From Ryuthela nishihirai (taxonomy: Eukaryota > Arthropoda > Arachnida > Araneae > Heptathelidae): a stretch of DNA of 64,000 nt. Below the pieces are notes generated by a model. That model saw nothing but the letters and a program-made list of their open reading frames with translations, did not search any database and was not told the DNA's origin. The stretch spans positions 17,323,801 to 17,387,800 of the forward strand of contig JAWZYU010000019.1 of the NCBI GenBank assembly GCA_038380435.1. The letters run 5' to 3'. Shown in pieces: positions 53,870-63,861 of the stretch; position 1 is the first letter of the stretch, and the number at the start of each line of letters is the position of its first letter. The translations under genes were made by a program, and so were the position numbers.

Positions 53870-54684
53870 GGTACTTTTCGGTTAGCTCCAGTCACATTTT
53901 CTTGGCGATTTTTTTGGTGACAAAAGAGACATCCTCGGTGCCATTTGCATTTACTTCTGCTTTCCACGCTTTTTTCCGTGGCTTCACTTGTTTTTACTTG
54001 TGATCATTGAGCACATCATTTTCGCACTCTTCTTTTTCTGCAGTTTCTCAGACAGTTACTTTATGAGCTAAGGGACTTTGAAATTTTGCTCTTTTTGTCA
54101 TTCTGTCACTCCACCTTCCAGGTGACTTTTAATATTTTTTTTACCACAATGTAGCTTGGCTTCCTATCTTTCTGTGGGTCTCTTTGTTTCCCCCCTAAGT
54201 GGATTTGCTGATTTTTGGTGAATTTTTGAAATTCACACCTTTTTCTTACACTTTTATATGTACGAGAATATGCCGGATATTCACCACTACAGTTGACACA
54301 GCTGGCCTTTTCTGCTGTGCAGTCAGGATCGAGTTGATCCTTACTGCCACAGCAACCACAGGTGGGTTTGCCCCGGCAAGCTGTGTGGGCATTACTGTAT
54401 ATCTGGCACTCTTCCTTATTTTAGGCATCACTTATTTTAGGCTTCCTTATTTTAGGCATCACTTCTCATAGGTTTAACATGGCAGTCCTTACTGATTCGT
54501 TCTCAATTGGTTTAAAACATTTTGGGGCATTTTTTTATAATTCGGATGACTGATTCGTGTGTTACTCCGATTCCTCTAGGCACCAATTTTTAAATTTTTG
54601 TGGCAAAATGCAGGTTTTCTCTGCTACTTTGGTGTTTATTTTTTGTTGCCAAAAAAATGTGACCGGAGATAAGCGAAAAGTACC
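53870..54684. mobile_element. 815-bp TIR transposon with a captured LINE-beta zinc-knuckle fragment
   Basis: Ends GGTACTTTTCGGTTAGCTCC (left) and GGTACTTTTCGCTTATCTCC (reverse complement of right) match, continuing GTCACATTTT, about 45 bp in all. The flanks GGATCCAG (53862-53869 and 54685-54692) are a perfect 8-bp duplication. Inside, 54263-54410 is nearly identical to 55741-55890, part of LINE-beta ORF1. No transposase is visible. The superfamily is undecided; an 8-bp duplication fits hAT, Merlin or P-like elements. Confidence 0.85.
54263..54410 (-). repeat. Copy of the LINE-beta zinc-knuckle segment inside the TIR transposon
   Basis: From TTCACCACTACAGTTGACAC to ATATCTGGCACT on plus, it differs from 55759-55890 at only a few bases (for example GCTGGCC for GCTTGCC, ATTACTG for ATTACCG). 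Same orientation as the parent LINE. Homology ends sharply at GGCACT. Confidence 0.9.
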
Positions 54685-54988
54685 GGATCCAGGAACCACT
54701 GCTCCAGGATCTCGCCCCCCCCCTCCCGTTAGTGTCAGCACTACCCCAAAGTGGACTGTGTCCATTGAAGTCCCTCATTATGAGAAAGGGAGATGGCAGC
54801 TGCAAGACGTGGTAATTAAGGTCTTCCTGGAAGACAATGCTCCCAGGTAGAGATATACAGAGCAGACAGTCAGCGAGAACCCCATGACGAGGCGGATGGT
54901 TACCACCTCTAAGTTGGTGGTGAGGGGATGGAGAATAGTTGCATGGAATGGAGAATAGTTGCTCACAAGGAGCTCACAAGAATGGTGA

Positions 54989-55032
54989 CCCCCCCCCCCC
55001 CCACACACACACACACACACACCACCACCACC
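54989..55032. repeat. C-run plus CA microsatellite
   Basis: A run of about 13 C residues, then about 10 CA units and CACCACCACCACC, inside LINE-beta. Confidence 0.9.
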
Positions 55033-55216
55033 CAGGGCTGAACCATCTCCATCTTGGTCACGGTGAACTAGTGAAAAGTGCTGGATCATGGGATCTGTGA
55101 CTGGCTGCAAGTATGTCTCCTGCAGGCATACACAGATGGGCTGATGTGCCTGAAGGAGGTCCTTGATGGCAATATTCCTTTGGAATTCACAATTCCATTG
55201 TAGGAGTGTGGCCAGC

Positions 55217-56400
55217 TCAGGACTTAGAAGAATGGGTGGACATCGAATTCCTATTCAACTTAACCGCTGCAGAGAACGGTTTAGTGAATAGTGGGCGGGT
55301 GGTATCCATGTCCTCGAAATCGCCCAAGGGACACAGATCGGTGACCGCCCTTTGCGGAGGAGTGATAGTTTTCTTTTTTGGCCCCGGTGGGGGCCCCTTC
55401 AGTTTGGAAGGTCTTGCTATCTGACGGCTGGAAGGAGGAGGCCTTCCGGTGGAGGTGGAAGGCTGAGTTGCAGGAATGGAACCAGGGGTTGATGTCGAAG
55501 TCAACACCAACCTCGGTTTCATCTGCATCAGGAGGTACTTAGCTGCGGGCAAGAAAGACTGAGTAGGTGGTACACTGATATCAGTCTGCACTGCCACCGA
55601 AGTCATTGGAATGATGGACTTTCCAATGACTGCACTGGCATAAGATACCTTGCAAGGTGGGGCAGGTGGTGCAGTAAGCTTTCTTGCCTCAGCATATGAG
55701 ATTTTATTCATGATCCTTTTCCTCTTTCCACTTGGAACGGTCGCAAGAATAAGCCGGATGTTCACCACTACAGTTGACACAGCTTGCCTTTTCTGCTGTG
55801 CAGTCAGGATCGAGTTGATCCTTACTGCCACAGCAACCACAGGTGGGTTTGCCCCGGCAAGCTGTGTGGGCATTACCGTATATCTGGCACTGAAAACAGT
55901 GCAGAGGGTTCGGTTATATACGGTCGTACCACACAATGTAAATAACCTGCCTTGATGGAAGAAGGTAGGTATGGCTTGTTGAAGGTTATAATCAGTACCT
56001 GGGTGGACCGCTGTTATTCCTTGGGGAGTGAGCTCTGAGAGGATTTCCTCCTCGGTGACTTTGAGCAGGCCCCACTGAGTGATCACATCCCAAGAGGAAT
56101 TCAAAGTTTTATGGGGAGTGACCTCAACAGCCACCCCTCCAATCTCTCTGGTTTTCAGGAGCAGTTCCGAGTGTTTGGAACAAGTGGTCTCAACCTGCAA
56201 GTCACCAGATTGTAAGTGCTTGACGGATTTCAGTTCTCCTGCAAGACCTTTCAAACCTTTATTTACAAAAAAGGGGACATGTTCCCAAGCACCTGATCAC
56301 CCGTGGAGTGGATGATCAGGAATCTCAGGAATGAAGACACAGACAAAGATGATGGCAAAGACAACGAAGATGGGAGCTCATGCCAAGCCCTCTTAGCGAC
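55217..56400 (-). pseudogene. LINE-beta ORF1 (zinc-knuckle, gag-like), frameshifted
   Basis: The N-terminal part includes GAWEHVPFFVNKGLKGLAGE, LKSVKHLQSGDLQVETTCSK and GVAVEVTPHKTLNSSWDVIT, an RRM-like region typical of jockey/I ORF1; an in-frame TGA lies just before GAWEHV (about 56297). A 345-codon frame seems open from 56254 to 55217, but between about 55900 and 55745 it runs out of phase. The true frame there reads LHCFQCQIYGNAHTACRG, then CGCCGSKDQLDPDC and CVNCSGEHPAYSCDR: three CCHC-type knuckles. The main frame resumes at NKISYAEARKL (about 55715) and continues with a Pro/Ser/Thr-rich tail. ORF1 proteins bind LINE RNA. Confidence 0.82.
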
Positions 56401-57110
56401 ATTGAATGATTCAATTTCATCTTCAACTCTCATAGTTGTTTTTGTGTGGTTCAGTGCCCGCTGTCCCCACCCACCACGGAGCCCAACAAGGGGAGGCGCA
56501 GTTGGGCACCGGGTTATGAAGGCACTATACCCACACGGATAGTGAGCCAAGCCTTCACAAAGAAATGTATGGAAAATTAAAAGAGAAATGTGCGAAAAAA
56601 ACCTTTCTTCACAAAAGGAACTAAGTAAAAAATAATAAAACTGTGAACAGCCAAATTGGCCACACAAAGAAATTATAACTACGAAAGGAAAATAAGTTGT
56701 AGGAAACTCGAAAACCTGTACCCAGACGTGGGCAAGGTTATTCACTGCTCTGCATAGTTGACCACAGCAGGACCTGCCCACCGGCCAATTACCCCAGGAG
56801 CTCCTGTTTACCAGAAGCAGAGATCAAAGCAGTGTATAGCAGAGGCCCCGGAATCCGTTGCCCAGCCCCACGATGATAGGCTCCCCAATGGCATAGTGAC
56901 CAAAGGGGAACCTGTCAGTCATGAGCTGAGGAGAGAAGACTGGGACCCCCGAGCAACTACCAGGATCCTCCTTTCCCGGGACATGGGTCTCCACACATGG
57001 CAAACACGCGGGCCAGCGTTCAGAACCCTGTGAAGGTACCCAAGCCAGCAGAACTTTCACAGAGTGGTCCCCTCACCATGGACAGGAGCTCGCACCGAGG
57101 AGCCAAAGTA

Positions 57111-57417
57111 TTAGAGAATTTCTATGCTATATCAATGGGAATCTAACTTGCAAAGCTCTGTAACTCCCAAATTATTATTTAATAGGAAAATGCGACTGAA
57201 GATAAAGATAATAATCAAATCTATTTAAATCTCAGCCAGTTGCCTGTTCATAGTTCTTGACTAAGAGATGTCAGGGGAAGTCTAAGAGGAAAACATAACA
57301 TATATTAAAGAATAATGTTAAAATAATTGTGGGTTGTTGGTGATCTAGGCTTTGATGATTTGTGTTTTTTGGATAAGTAATGTGAAACTTCTTGCACAAT
57401 ATATATTCACTTATATA
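57111..57417. other. Unassigned AT-rich DNA
   Basis: Flank upstream of LINE-beta; no feature recognised. Confidence 0.4.
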
Positions 57418-57676
57418 CAAGCAGCTGCTTGAGGGGGTATTTATTATTATATTATATACACCTTATATGTCGCCGTCCCATGGCTGAGTGGTTAGCACAC
57501 TTGGTTACTGATCTAAGGGACCTGGGTTCAAGCTCCGGGTAAGGCATGGTTGTTTGTGTCGTTTTTCTGCTGAGGGCCTGCCATCCTCTCAGACCTTCTA
57601 CTATGGCATATAAACTGACAGGCTCCTGTCAGACCTCTGTGGCAAGCAGCTGCTTGAGGGGGTATTTATTTTTATT
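57418..57676 (+). repeat. SINE-B copy 6 (complete), inserted beside a SINE-B tail fragment
   Basis: The tail fragment 57418-57444 (AAGCAGCTGCTTGAGGGGGT) is followed by the duplication TTATATACACC (57452-57462), the complete unit 57463-57676 and the duplication again at 57677-57687. The unit has A-box region ATGGCTGAGTGGTTAGC, B-box region GGGTTCAAGCTCCGG, and the TATTTATTT tail. The duplication defines SINE-B as about 214 bp with the tail at the 3' end. Confidence 0.88.
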
Positions 57677-57687
57677 TTATATACACC

Positions 57688-58962
57688 ATTTGAAATTTGG
57701 CATGACTGGTTGGATATTTTGTTATTCTTGTGGGTAATTTTTGCGACCAATCATAGGTAAGTATATATATATGTATATGGTCTAAAGTTTTTAGGATAGA
57801 CACAAAAGGTATTATTAATGCTCCCTCCTTGTTGTTGCAAAATGTGGTTAAAATGTGATAAATAGTATATTTAGGAACTGAAATTAAGTTATTTAACTTC
57901 ACTAGTGCTGTTGTTGAAAGTGTTAGTGAAATGTGTTGTAATGTCTGGTCATCCAAAAGTGGGATTGCTTACTGTGGGTATTGGCCACGGGGTAATATTT
58001 TACTTACATGCTATGGAGTGAGGGTTTGGAGAGGGTAGTCAGAACTCTTTTCACATGAATGTTTGGGTTAGTAGGATGTAATAGGAGGGGGGGGGGGTTT
58101 GAGAGTATGGCAAAAAAATAGCTGAAGATTCAAATATGACAAAATGAATGGTAACAATTAGAAAGTTTTTTGATGGAGAGGGGGGTTAAGAAAATATTTT
58201 GGGGGGAAAAGTATAGTGAGTTTTCAGAAAATTCTAATGCAGGGGGTGGTTTTGCCTTTGGATGTTCGATGTTTTTGCCTTTGGGTTCGACATGGTACCT
58301 GTAGTGAGCATGTTATCTTGTATCTCATTCATCTTACAGTAGTTTGAGATGAACTGAGTGGTTATTATTTGATACATATAAATATAATAATTAGTGTATT
58401 ATAGTGATATTAATTTTTTTTTACATTTTTAATATGATACAATGCTAATATTTGAAAGTGTTTTGTGGTTTTTAATTTTACCCTTTTATATGGAAATTTT
58501 GAAAATTGTAGGATCATTCGTGTGGATAACTGGTAGTTGTCCATAAGGGAGGCAGAAAGAGTAATTACTGAGGAGTTTTTGAGAAATATTGAAGTGTTGT
58601 AACTGATGGAAGGGTCTGTAGCATTTGTGATGGTTTAATTCAGTGTGCTTATGTAATTTATATTAATATTTGTGGAAATGAATATAGTGACAGTTATTAA
58701 TATTTTAGTTATAGAACTGGATAATTTCACTTTTCCAGTTTGTTACTATTTGTGATTAAGAAGTTCAATATGGATGTTTAATTATTGAATAAATGAATAC
58801 CCCCTCAAGCAGCTGCTTGCCACAGAGATCAGAGGGTCAGACCATAGTAGAGGGTCCTGAAGGCATTGGGTAAATGTACTAATACGTGAAGAAATCTAAT
58901 TAGTGTTGTGATAAAAACTGGAGATGAATGCTTGGTATATGGTATATGGTTTCTACCTTTGT
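57688..58962. other. TG-rich unassigned DNA with a SINE-B tail fragment at 58798-58860
   Basis: The plus strand is rich in T and G with G runs (for example near 58088 and 58180). 57800-58010 resembles 62900-63070 (AAAATGTGGTTAAAATGTG; TTGTTGAAAGTGTTAGTGAA), so it is part of a larger repeat. 58798-58860 starts CCCCCTCAAGCAGCTGCTTG, a minus SINE-B end. Confidence 0.5.
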
Positions 58963-59262
58963 TGTCTCTGAGGGTATTATTTAGTTCGAGGGGCTTTTTT
59001 TAAAATGCAGCAATGCATTGTTCCAGATTTTCTTTTTGACATTGTCTTTGATGAGGTTATTTAATTTCAGGGTCTTTTTAAACTGCATACTAGAGGGGCA
59101 TTGTTTGCAATTCTATTGTTTTTAAGATTCAATTCTATTTGTTTTTAAGATTCTATTCTATTTGTTTTTAAGATTTGTTGTCTCTAATGAGATTATTAAG
59201 TTTTGAGGCCTTTTTTTAATACAGATCAGCAGGGCACTGTTTCCAATTTTGCAGTTTTTAGG
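58963..59262 (+). repeat. Cluster of about 90-bp TG-rich units (group 1)
   Basis: Three units of the form GTTGTCTCTGAGG / TTATTTAGTTCGAGGGGCTT / AATGCATTGTTCC, starting at about 58963, 59040 and 59177. Similar units recur at 60000, 62376 and 63580. Confidence 0.6.
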
Positions 59263-59379
59263 TTTACATCATATCATGTTTTAACATTGTTATTATGATA
59301 GCTTTTGGAGTTGAGAATGGTATATATTTAACAAACAGTATTGATGTTATTAAGGGATTTAGGGATTTGAAATTATGGT

Positions 59380-59790
59380 AAATTGGTGTGTTTTAGATAT
59401 CTAAACTTAGATAAGGGTTTTTTTAAATTTAAATTAAGTATGGAATACAAAACATTTTTATAAGGAATTTTTTATAACAAGATACAACTGTTGTCGCAAT
59501 GTTGAGTGTATGGAGTTCCGAGTAGTGAGTTGGTAGAGGCATAGGGATATGACTGAACATCATATTGTGGTTTATGAATATAATTGGGTGGTAAATAGAA
59601 GTGAGTGGTTGTGTTACTATTGCTAATAAGTATAGTTCTGATATGTGGTGGTTCCAATACATTGAAATGATATTGTGGAAAATTTGATACCAATCATGTT
59701 TTTTCATTGTTTTTGATTGTGAAGGTTGCTGTTGTGTGCTAATGGAGAATATAGGTGAGTTTAAAAAATTTTGTTGCAGATGATAGTTTT
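59380..59790. repeat. Complex repeat block, first copy
   Basis: AAATTGGTGTGTTTTAGATA ... GGTAGAGGCATAGGGATATG ... GCTAATGGAGAATATAGGTG corresponds block by block to 61605-62262, which carries an extra SINE-B. No readable known protein. Confidence 0.65.
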
Positions 59791-59999
59791 CATAGTTTGG
59801 TGTAATGTTTCAGGGGATTATAATGTTAATTGGGGGATAGGGAAGAGTGGTGTATGTTCAAAAACGGTAAAGTGTAAAAAAAGGTAAGTGTTCAAAAAGG
59901 TAGAAGTGCAAAGTATGATGTAGAAATGTAACAGTTCTGGTTGGGCATGAATAATTTTAGATGATGTTGATCAAGGTGTTTTAGTTTAGATTTTTGTGG

Positions 60000-60262
60000 C
60001 TTTTTTTTACCCATTAGGTTATTTAACCCTTGGGGTATTTTAGAGTGCAGATCAATGGTGTGTACAATTTTCTTCCTTTTCATGATTGATTTAGCCCATT
60101 GCAATATCTAACCACTGGGGCTTATTTTGAATGCGAATTGGCAGTGTGTTTTTAATTGTTTTAGCCCACTGGGATATTTACACTGTGTTTTTGATTGCAG
60201 ATCAGTGGTTCAATGTTTATGATTTTGTGCATTTTTGTGTAATTTTAATGTAAAGTAGGGGT
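60000..60262 (+). repeat. Cluster of about 90-bp TG-rich units (group 2)
   Basis: TTAGGTTATTTAACCCTTGG, ATTGCAATATCTAACCACTG and CACTGGGATATTTACACTG begin successive units; same position relative to the preceding complex block as group 3 has to its block. Confidence 0.55.
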
Positions 60263-60549
60263 AGAATTTTGGTTTCGAGGTTATAGAGAAAATTGGACTG
60301 CTATTCTGAAGAAGAAAAAACTAGCAACATCAGTTCCTCTTCCTAAATAATTACCCAATCTTATTTTACAGTTGGCCTCCATACAGATTGTAGTTGGTTT
60401 TGAGGTTATGAGGGGACTGAAACAAAATGGAGTCTCAATTTAACATCACATTGTATTTTCAAAAAATTAAAACACAATGTATTGTTACTATAGGAATGAG
60501 CAAACACAATGTTTTTTTTAGAAACCCCTGTTGGGGTTATTGTCTAGGG

Positions 60550-60751
60550 AAGGGGTGGGCAATTGTTTACGTATCTACACTGCGGATGCGTATTGACGTG
60601 GCCGTCCTAGTGGAAAATACGAGACGAATCTTCAGTCGCACACGAGAAGGAAATCTCGGTTCAAGGCGGATTTTTCTGACTGTCTTGGCGGGCCACAAAA
60701 AATTCTTAGAGGGCCGAATGCGGCCCGCGGGCCGCTATTTGCCCACCCCTG
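60550..60751. mobile_element. hAT-type MITE, 202 bp
   Basis: Starts AAGGGGTGGGCAATTG (first base changed from C) and ends GCTATTTGCCCACCCCTG, giving the inverted repeat CAGGGGTGGGCAA. A perfect 8-bp duplication GTCTAGGG flanks it (60542-60549 and 60752-60759). GC-rich interior with GCGGCCCGCGGGCCGC. The end sequence is like that of the widespread Charlie-type hAT elements. Confidence 0.88.
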
Positions 60752-60759
60752 GTCTAGGG

Positions 60760-61604
60760 TGTTGTGGACATTATTGTTAAGTATCATTTTGATACATTAC
60801 ATTAAAATATAATGTAGGCTGAAGATTATAAACTGCATTTCTGTGCACAACAGTAATGTATCATAAAAATTTACCTTGGAAAAATTAAAATTTAATCAGC
60901 ATTGTTTCAAACAATTTAATAAAATTGCATTTTAGAAGTTAGCATATTGATCATTTCAATATTAGACAATTAATTATATGTTTTTTTTTTACAAAACAAG
61001 ATTAATTTATCATTAAATATTCTAGCTTTCAGAACTAAATTTCATATCCTCTTTTTTTATTCTCCATTTCTTTTCCAATCACTCTAAAAGATAAGCAATA
61101 TCTTATTCTAAGTTCCCAATGATATATATTAATTTATTAAATTTCTGAACAACTGTTTATACTGTTTATAGATGAGTGACTTTTTTTTTTGGCATACGGT
61201 AGTACAAATGGCCAAATCAAAATGACCCCAAGTGTTCAAAGAAGGTTGGAGGAAGGGGACCCACTGGACAGCTGTTAGGAGACTGATGGACTCTCCCATC
61301 AAGGCCATCCAGAATGTTATTTAACATGCACAAGCTATGGCATTCCTGCATACAGGGTCATGGCTTTTTGTCCCATCTAACAGATGATGGCCTTTCCAAG
61401 CACATTGGTGTCTCCTTTCTGAGTGAGGGCAGATTGGGATAACACAGATAAATCTAATGCTGGCAGAGTACACCAAACAGTGACCTTGTGCCACTGTTTG
61501 CACTTAATTATTTCCAAGCATAAAAAAAAGGTATTGAATAAAGGGTACTGAGGTAATTGAAGGGTTGAAATCATGTAATTCATCAGGTAATCATGTATTC
61601 AATC
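60760..61604. other. AT-rich DNA with a diverged SINE-A at 61168-61470
   Basis: The SINE-A piece (minus) shows GGTTGGAGGAAGGGGACCCAC, TTATTTAACATGCACAAGCT and ATGGCCTTTCCAAGCACATT, and is truncated before the tRNA-like head. The rest is AT-rich without features. Confidence 0.6.
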
Positions 61605-62262
61605 AGGTAAATTGGTGTATTTTAGATAAACTTAGATCAGAAGGCACCTTTTCAAAATTAAAATTACATATGAAATGAGAAGATTTTTATAAGGGATTCT
61701 TTTATTATGGGATACTACTGTTGTCATAATGTTAAGTCTAAGGAGCTGCGAGTATAGTAAATCAGTAGAGGCATAGAGGTATGAAGTAACATTATATTGT
61801 GGCGTATGAATAGAATTTGGTGATAGATAGGAGTGAGTGGGTGTTTAATGTTGTGAATAAGTATAATTCCAATATGTGGTGGGATTTTATTTGTTTGAAA
61901 GGTATTGTGAGAAATTTGACATGCAATGATATTGTTTCACAGTTTTTTGGAGTGTGTTGGTTGTTGCTGTATGCCATCCCTTGGCCTAGTGGTTAGCGCG
62001 CTTGGCTAGTGTTCTAAGGGACCTGGGTTCGAGCCCCAGGTAGGGCGTGGATGTATGTGTCGTTTTTCTGCTGAGGTCCTGCCATCCTCTCAGACCTTCT
62101 ACTCTGGCATATAAACTGACAGGCTCCTGTCAGACCTCTGTGGCAAGCAGCTGCTTGAAGGGGTATTTATTATATTTTATTTTTATTTTTGGTTGTTGCT
62201 GTGCTAATGGAGAAAATATAAGTGAGTTTTAAAATTTTGTTGTACTAGATGCTAGTTGTTGA
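61605..62262. repeat. Complex repeat block, second copy, carrying SINE-B
   Basis: AAATTGGTGTATTTTAGATA ... CAGTAGAGGCATAGAGGTAT ... GCTAATGGAGAAAATATAAG matches 59380-59790. The SINE-B at 61971-62188 interrupts it, so the SINE is younger than the duplication or entered only this copy. Confidence 0.68.
61971..62188 (+). repeat. SINE-B copy 7, complete
   Basis: A perfect 14-bp duplication TTGGTTGTTGCTGT (61957-61970 and 62189-62202) bounds the unit. Head ATGCCATCCCTTGGCCTAGTGG with B box GGGTTCGAGCCCCAGG; tail GCTTGAAGGGGTATTTATTA with an A/T-rich end. Best-preserved tRNA-like head of the family here. Confidence 0.92.
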
Positions 62263-62375
62263 GTGAGTTATGAATATTGGGGTGAGTTGCGAGTGTTCAG
62301 AAAAAGGAAATGTGGTTTGGGCATGCATAGTGTTACACTGTCAAGGGCTTTAGGTTAGATATGTGATTTTTTGGT

Positions 62376-62560
62376 GCCTTTTCTAAGCCTTGGGTTACTT
62401 AACCCCTGGGGCTTTTCCAAGTGCAGAATGGCAGCTCACTGCTTACAATGTTGGGTGTTTTTGTGCTTGTTTTAGTTAGTTAGGTTATTTAACCCCTAGG
62501 ACTTTATTCAAGTGTGGAATGGCAGTTTGTTGTTTACGATTTTAGTTTCATTGGTATAGA
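62376..62560 (+). repeat. Cluster of about 90-bp TG-rich units (group 3)
   Basis: GGGTTACTTAACCCCTGGGG and AGGTTATTTAACCCCTAGGA start two adjacent units, each followed by AGTG(C/T)(A/G)GAATGGCAG. Confidence 0.6.
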
Positions 62561-63128
62561 ATAAATGTACAGTCAGCGTAGTTTACACAGTCCTCAGGCA
62601 ACAGATGGCACTGCTCAAGAAGCATATGATGTTGAAGGGTAAAGTATGATGAAGAAACGTAACCGTTTGTTGTTGGTGGCCTATGGTTCTATGATTTGTT
62701 AATTTTCGGTAGGTAACATAAAGTCACGTGTCATATGTGTGATATGATGTGAATGTGACATTTGTTTGCTTTTTTTTCACCATTTTTCATTTAGCACTGC
62801 TTGGGATAACATGCCACCTATGTGGCATGAGTAGTGATATGTATAATATATAGTGATATGTATAATACATTTAATGAGGGATTTTTAATGATAGGCAGAA
62901 TGGGGTAATTAATACTTCTGTTGTTTTTTCAAAATTTGGTTAAAATATGGTAAATTATAAGTTATTTAATATATTTTGGAATTTAAATTATTTAATCTTA
63001 GGAAGGGTTGTTGTTGAAAGTGTTAGTCAACTGTTTTGTAATGTTATAGTTGCATCCTTTGGAAATGGGAATTTGGTAGCTTTTTGTGACTGTGTGGGGG
63101 AATGTTTTTCATAAGTTCTTTGCAGTGA

Positions 63129-63501
63129 GGGTTGTTTTATCTCTGAGCGGCACTTTTTTGCACACCATGGGCTAAATGGCCAGGTCACAAGGACCCCGAA
63201 GGCTCAGAGAAGGTTGGGGGAGGGGACCCACTGGAACAGCTGTTGGAGCCATCCAGCGTGTCAAGGCCATCCAGCATGTTCTTTAACGTGCATAGGGTAT
63301 GGCTCTCGCACACTCGGGGCCACGGCTTAATGTCCCATCCAATGGACGGCAGTCTTTCCAAGCTCATCGGTGTCCCCTACTGACCGTGGGAAGGCAGGGA
63401 GTTTTGTGGAGATAAGTCTCAACACTGACCCAGCTGTGACTTGAATCTGGGAACTGCAGATTATGAGCCTGGTACGCTACCGACTGAACCACCCCCGTCC
63501 C
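63129..63501 (-). repeat. SINE-A copy 11, nearly complete
   Basis: GGTTGTTTTATCTCTGAGCGG tail, TTCTTTAACGTGCATAGGGT core and GACTTGAATCTGGGAACTGC plus CGCTACCGACTGAACCACCC at the head. A short internal rearrangement (CATCCAGCGTG then CATCCAGCATG) duplicates a few bases near 63250-63280. Confidence 0.85.
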
Positions 63502-63579
63502 AGTTTATTGGGGTGTTAGGGTTTTAGGAGAATACTTTGTGGTGAAATGTGAGCTAGAAGATGGGGGGGGGGTATATTT

Positions 63580-63861
63580 TTTTTGTTGCCTGAGAAGACA
63601 TTATTTAGTTTTCGGGGCTTTGTTATAATTCAGTCAGTGGTGCACTGTTTGCAATTTTCATGTTTTTCAGTTTGTGTTTTCTGTGAGGATATTTAGGTTT
63701 CGGGTGCTTTTTTATAATTGTCGGTGGTGCACTGTTTCCAATTTTCATGATTTTTGGTTTGTGTTGTCTGTGAGGACATTATTTAGTTTCGGGGACTTTT
63801 TTACTATTCAGATCAGCGGTGCATTGTTCATGATTTTCTTGTTTTTTATATTTGTGTTCGG
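63580..63861 (+). repeat. Cluster of 88-89-bp TG-rich units (group 4, clearest)
   Basis: Three consecutive units start at about 63580, 63668 and 63757. Shared blocks: TTTGTGTTGTCTGTGAGGAC, ATTATTTAGTTTCGGGG, CTTTTTTATAATTCAG and GTGCACTGTTTGCAATTTTC. Confidence 0.75.

Larger units (their letters stand above)
53600..54810 (-). pseudogene. LINE-beta endonuclease domain, split by a TIR transposon
   Basis: The upstream part (about 54810-54690) reads QLPSPFLIMRDFNGHSPLWG and SADTNGRGG, matching the GDFNxHxxxWGS region with Gly changed to Arg. The downstream part (about 53861-53606) reads LLNTGVSAYFHSPTCTFTII, DLTICSSSVLPLFTWEVEDS and YGSDHLPMV, including the final Ser-Asp-His. With 53870-54684 removed the two parts join as WFLDPSLSLLNTG in one frame. 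The N-terminal start lies toward 55100 and is disrupted by a C-run and CA microsatellite at 54989-55032. Confidence 0.82.
50340..57110 (-). mobile_element. LINE-beta, near full length, RNase H-bearing (jockey/I-type)
   Basis: Minus-strand order: 5' leader (57110 to about 56400, GC-richer), ORF1 with zinc knuckles, AP-type endonuclease, reverse transcriptase, RNase H and a 3' region (50340-50598, with TTTTATGGCACATGGGCAAC on plus). About 6.0 kb without the 815-bp transposon at 53870-54684. Two ORFs and a C-terminal RNase H fit the I/jockey part of LINE diversity. Base composition is clearly GC-richer than the flanking DNA. Stops, frameshifts and lost active-site residues show that it is dead. 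It lies upstream of the first coding exon of the host gene. Confidence 0.88.

Noticed and set aside
54199..54471. Plus-strand frame of 90 codons across the captured segment
   Set aside because: It is antisense to the LINE-beta zinc knuckles; the same shadow appears at 55650-55955.
50340..57110. Infectious retrovirus or endogenous virus
   Set aside because: The element has LINE order (ORF1 knuckles, AP endonuclease, RT, RNase H) without LTRs, protease or envelope.
59429..59707. Minus-strand open frames of 92 and 73 codons
   Set aside because: They lie in a duplicated TG-rich repeat; the second copy at 61605 does not preserve the frame, so coding is unlikely.
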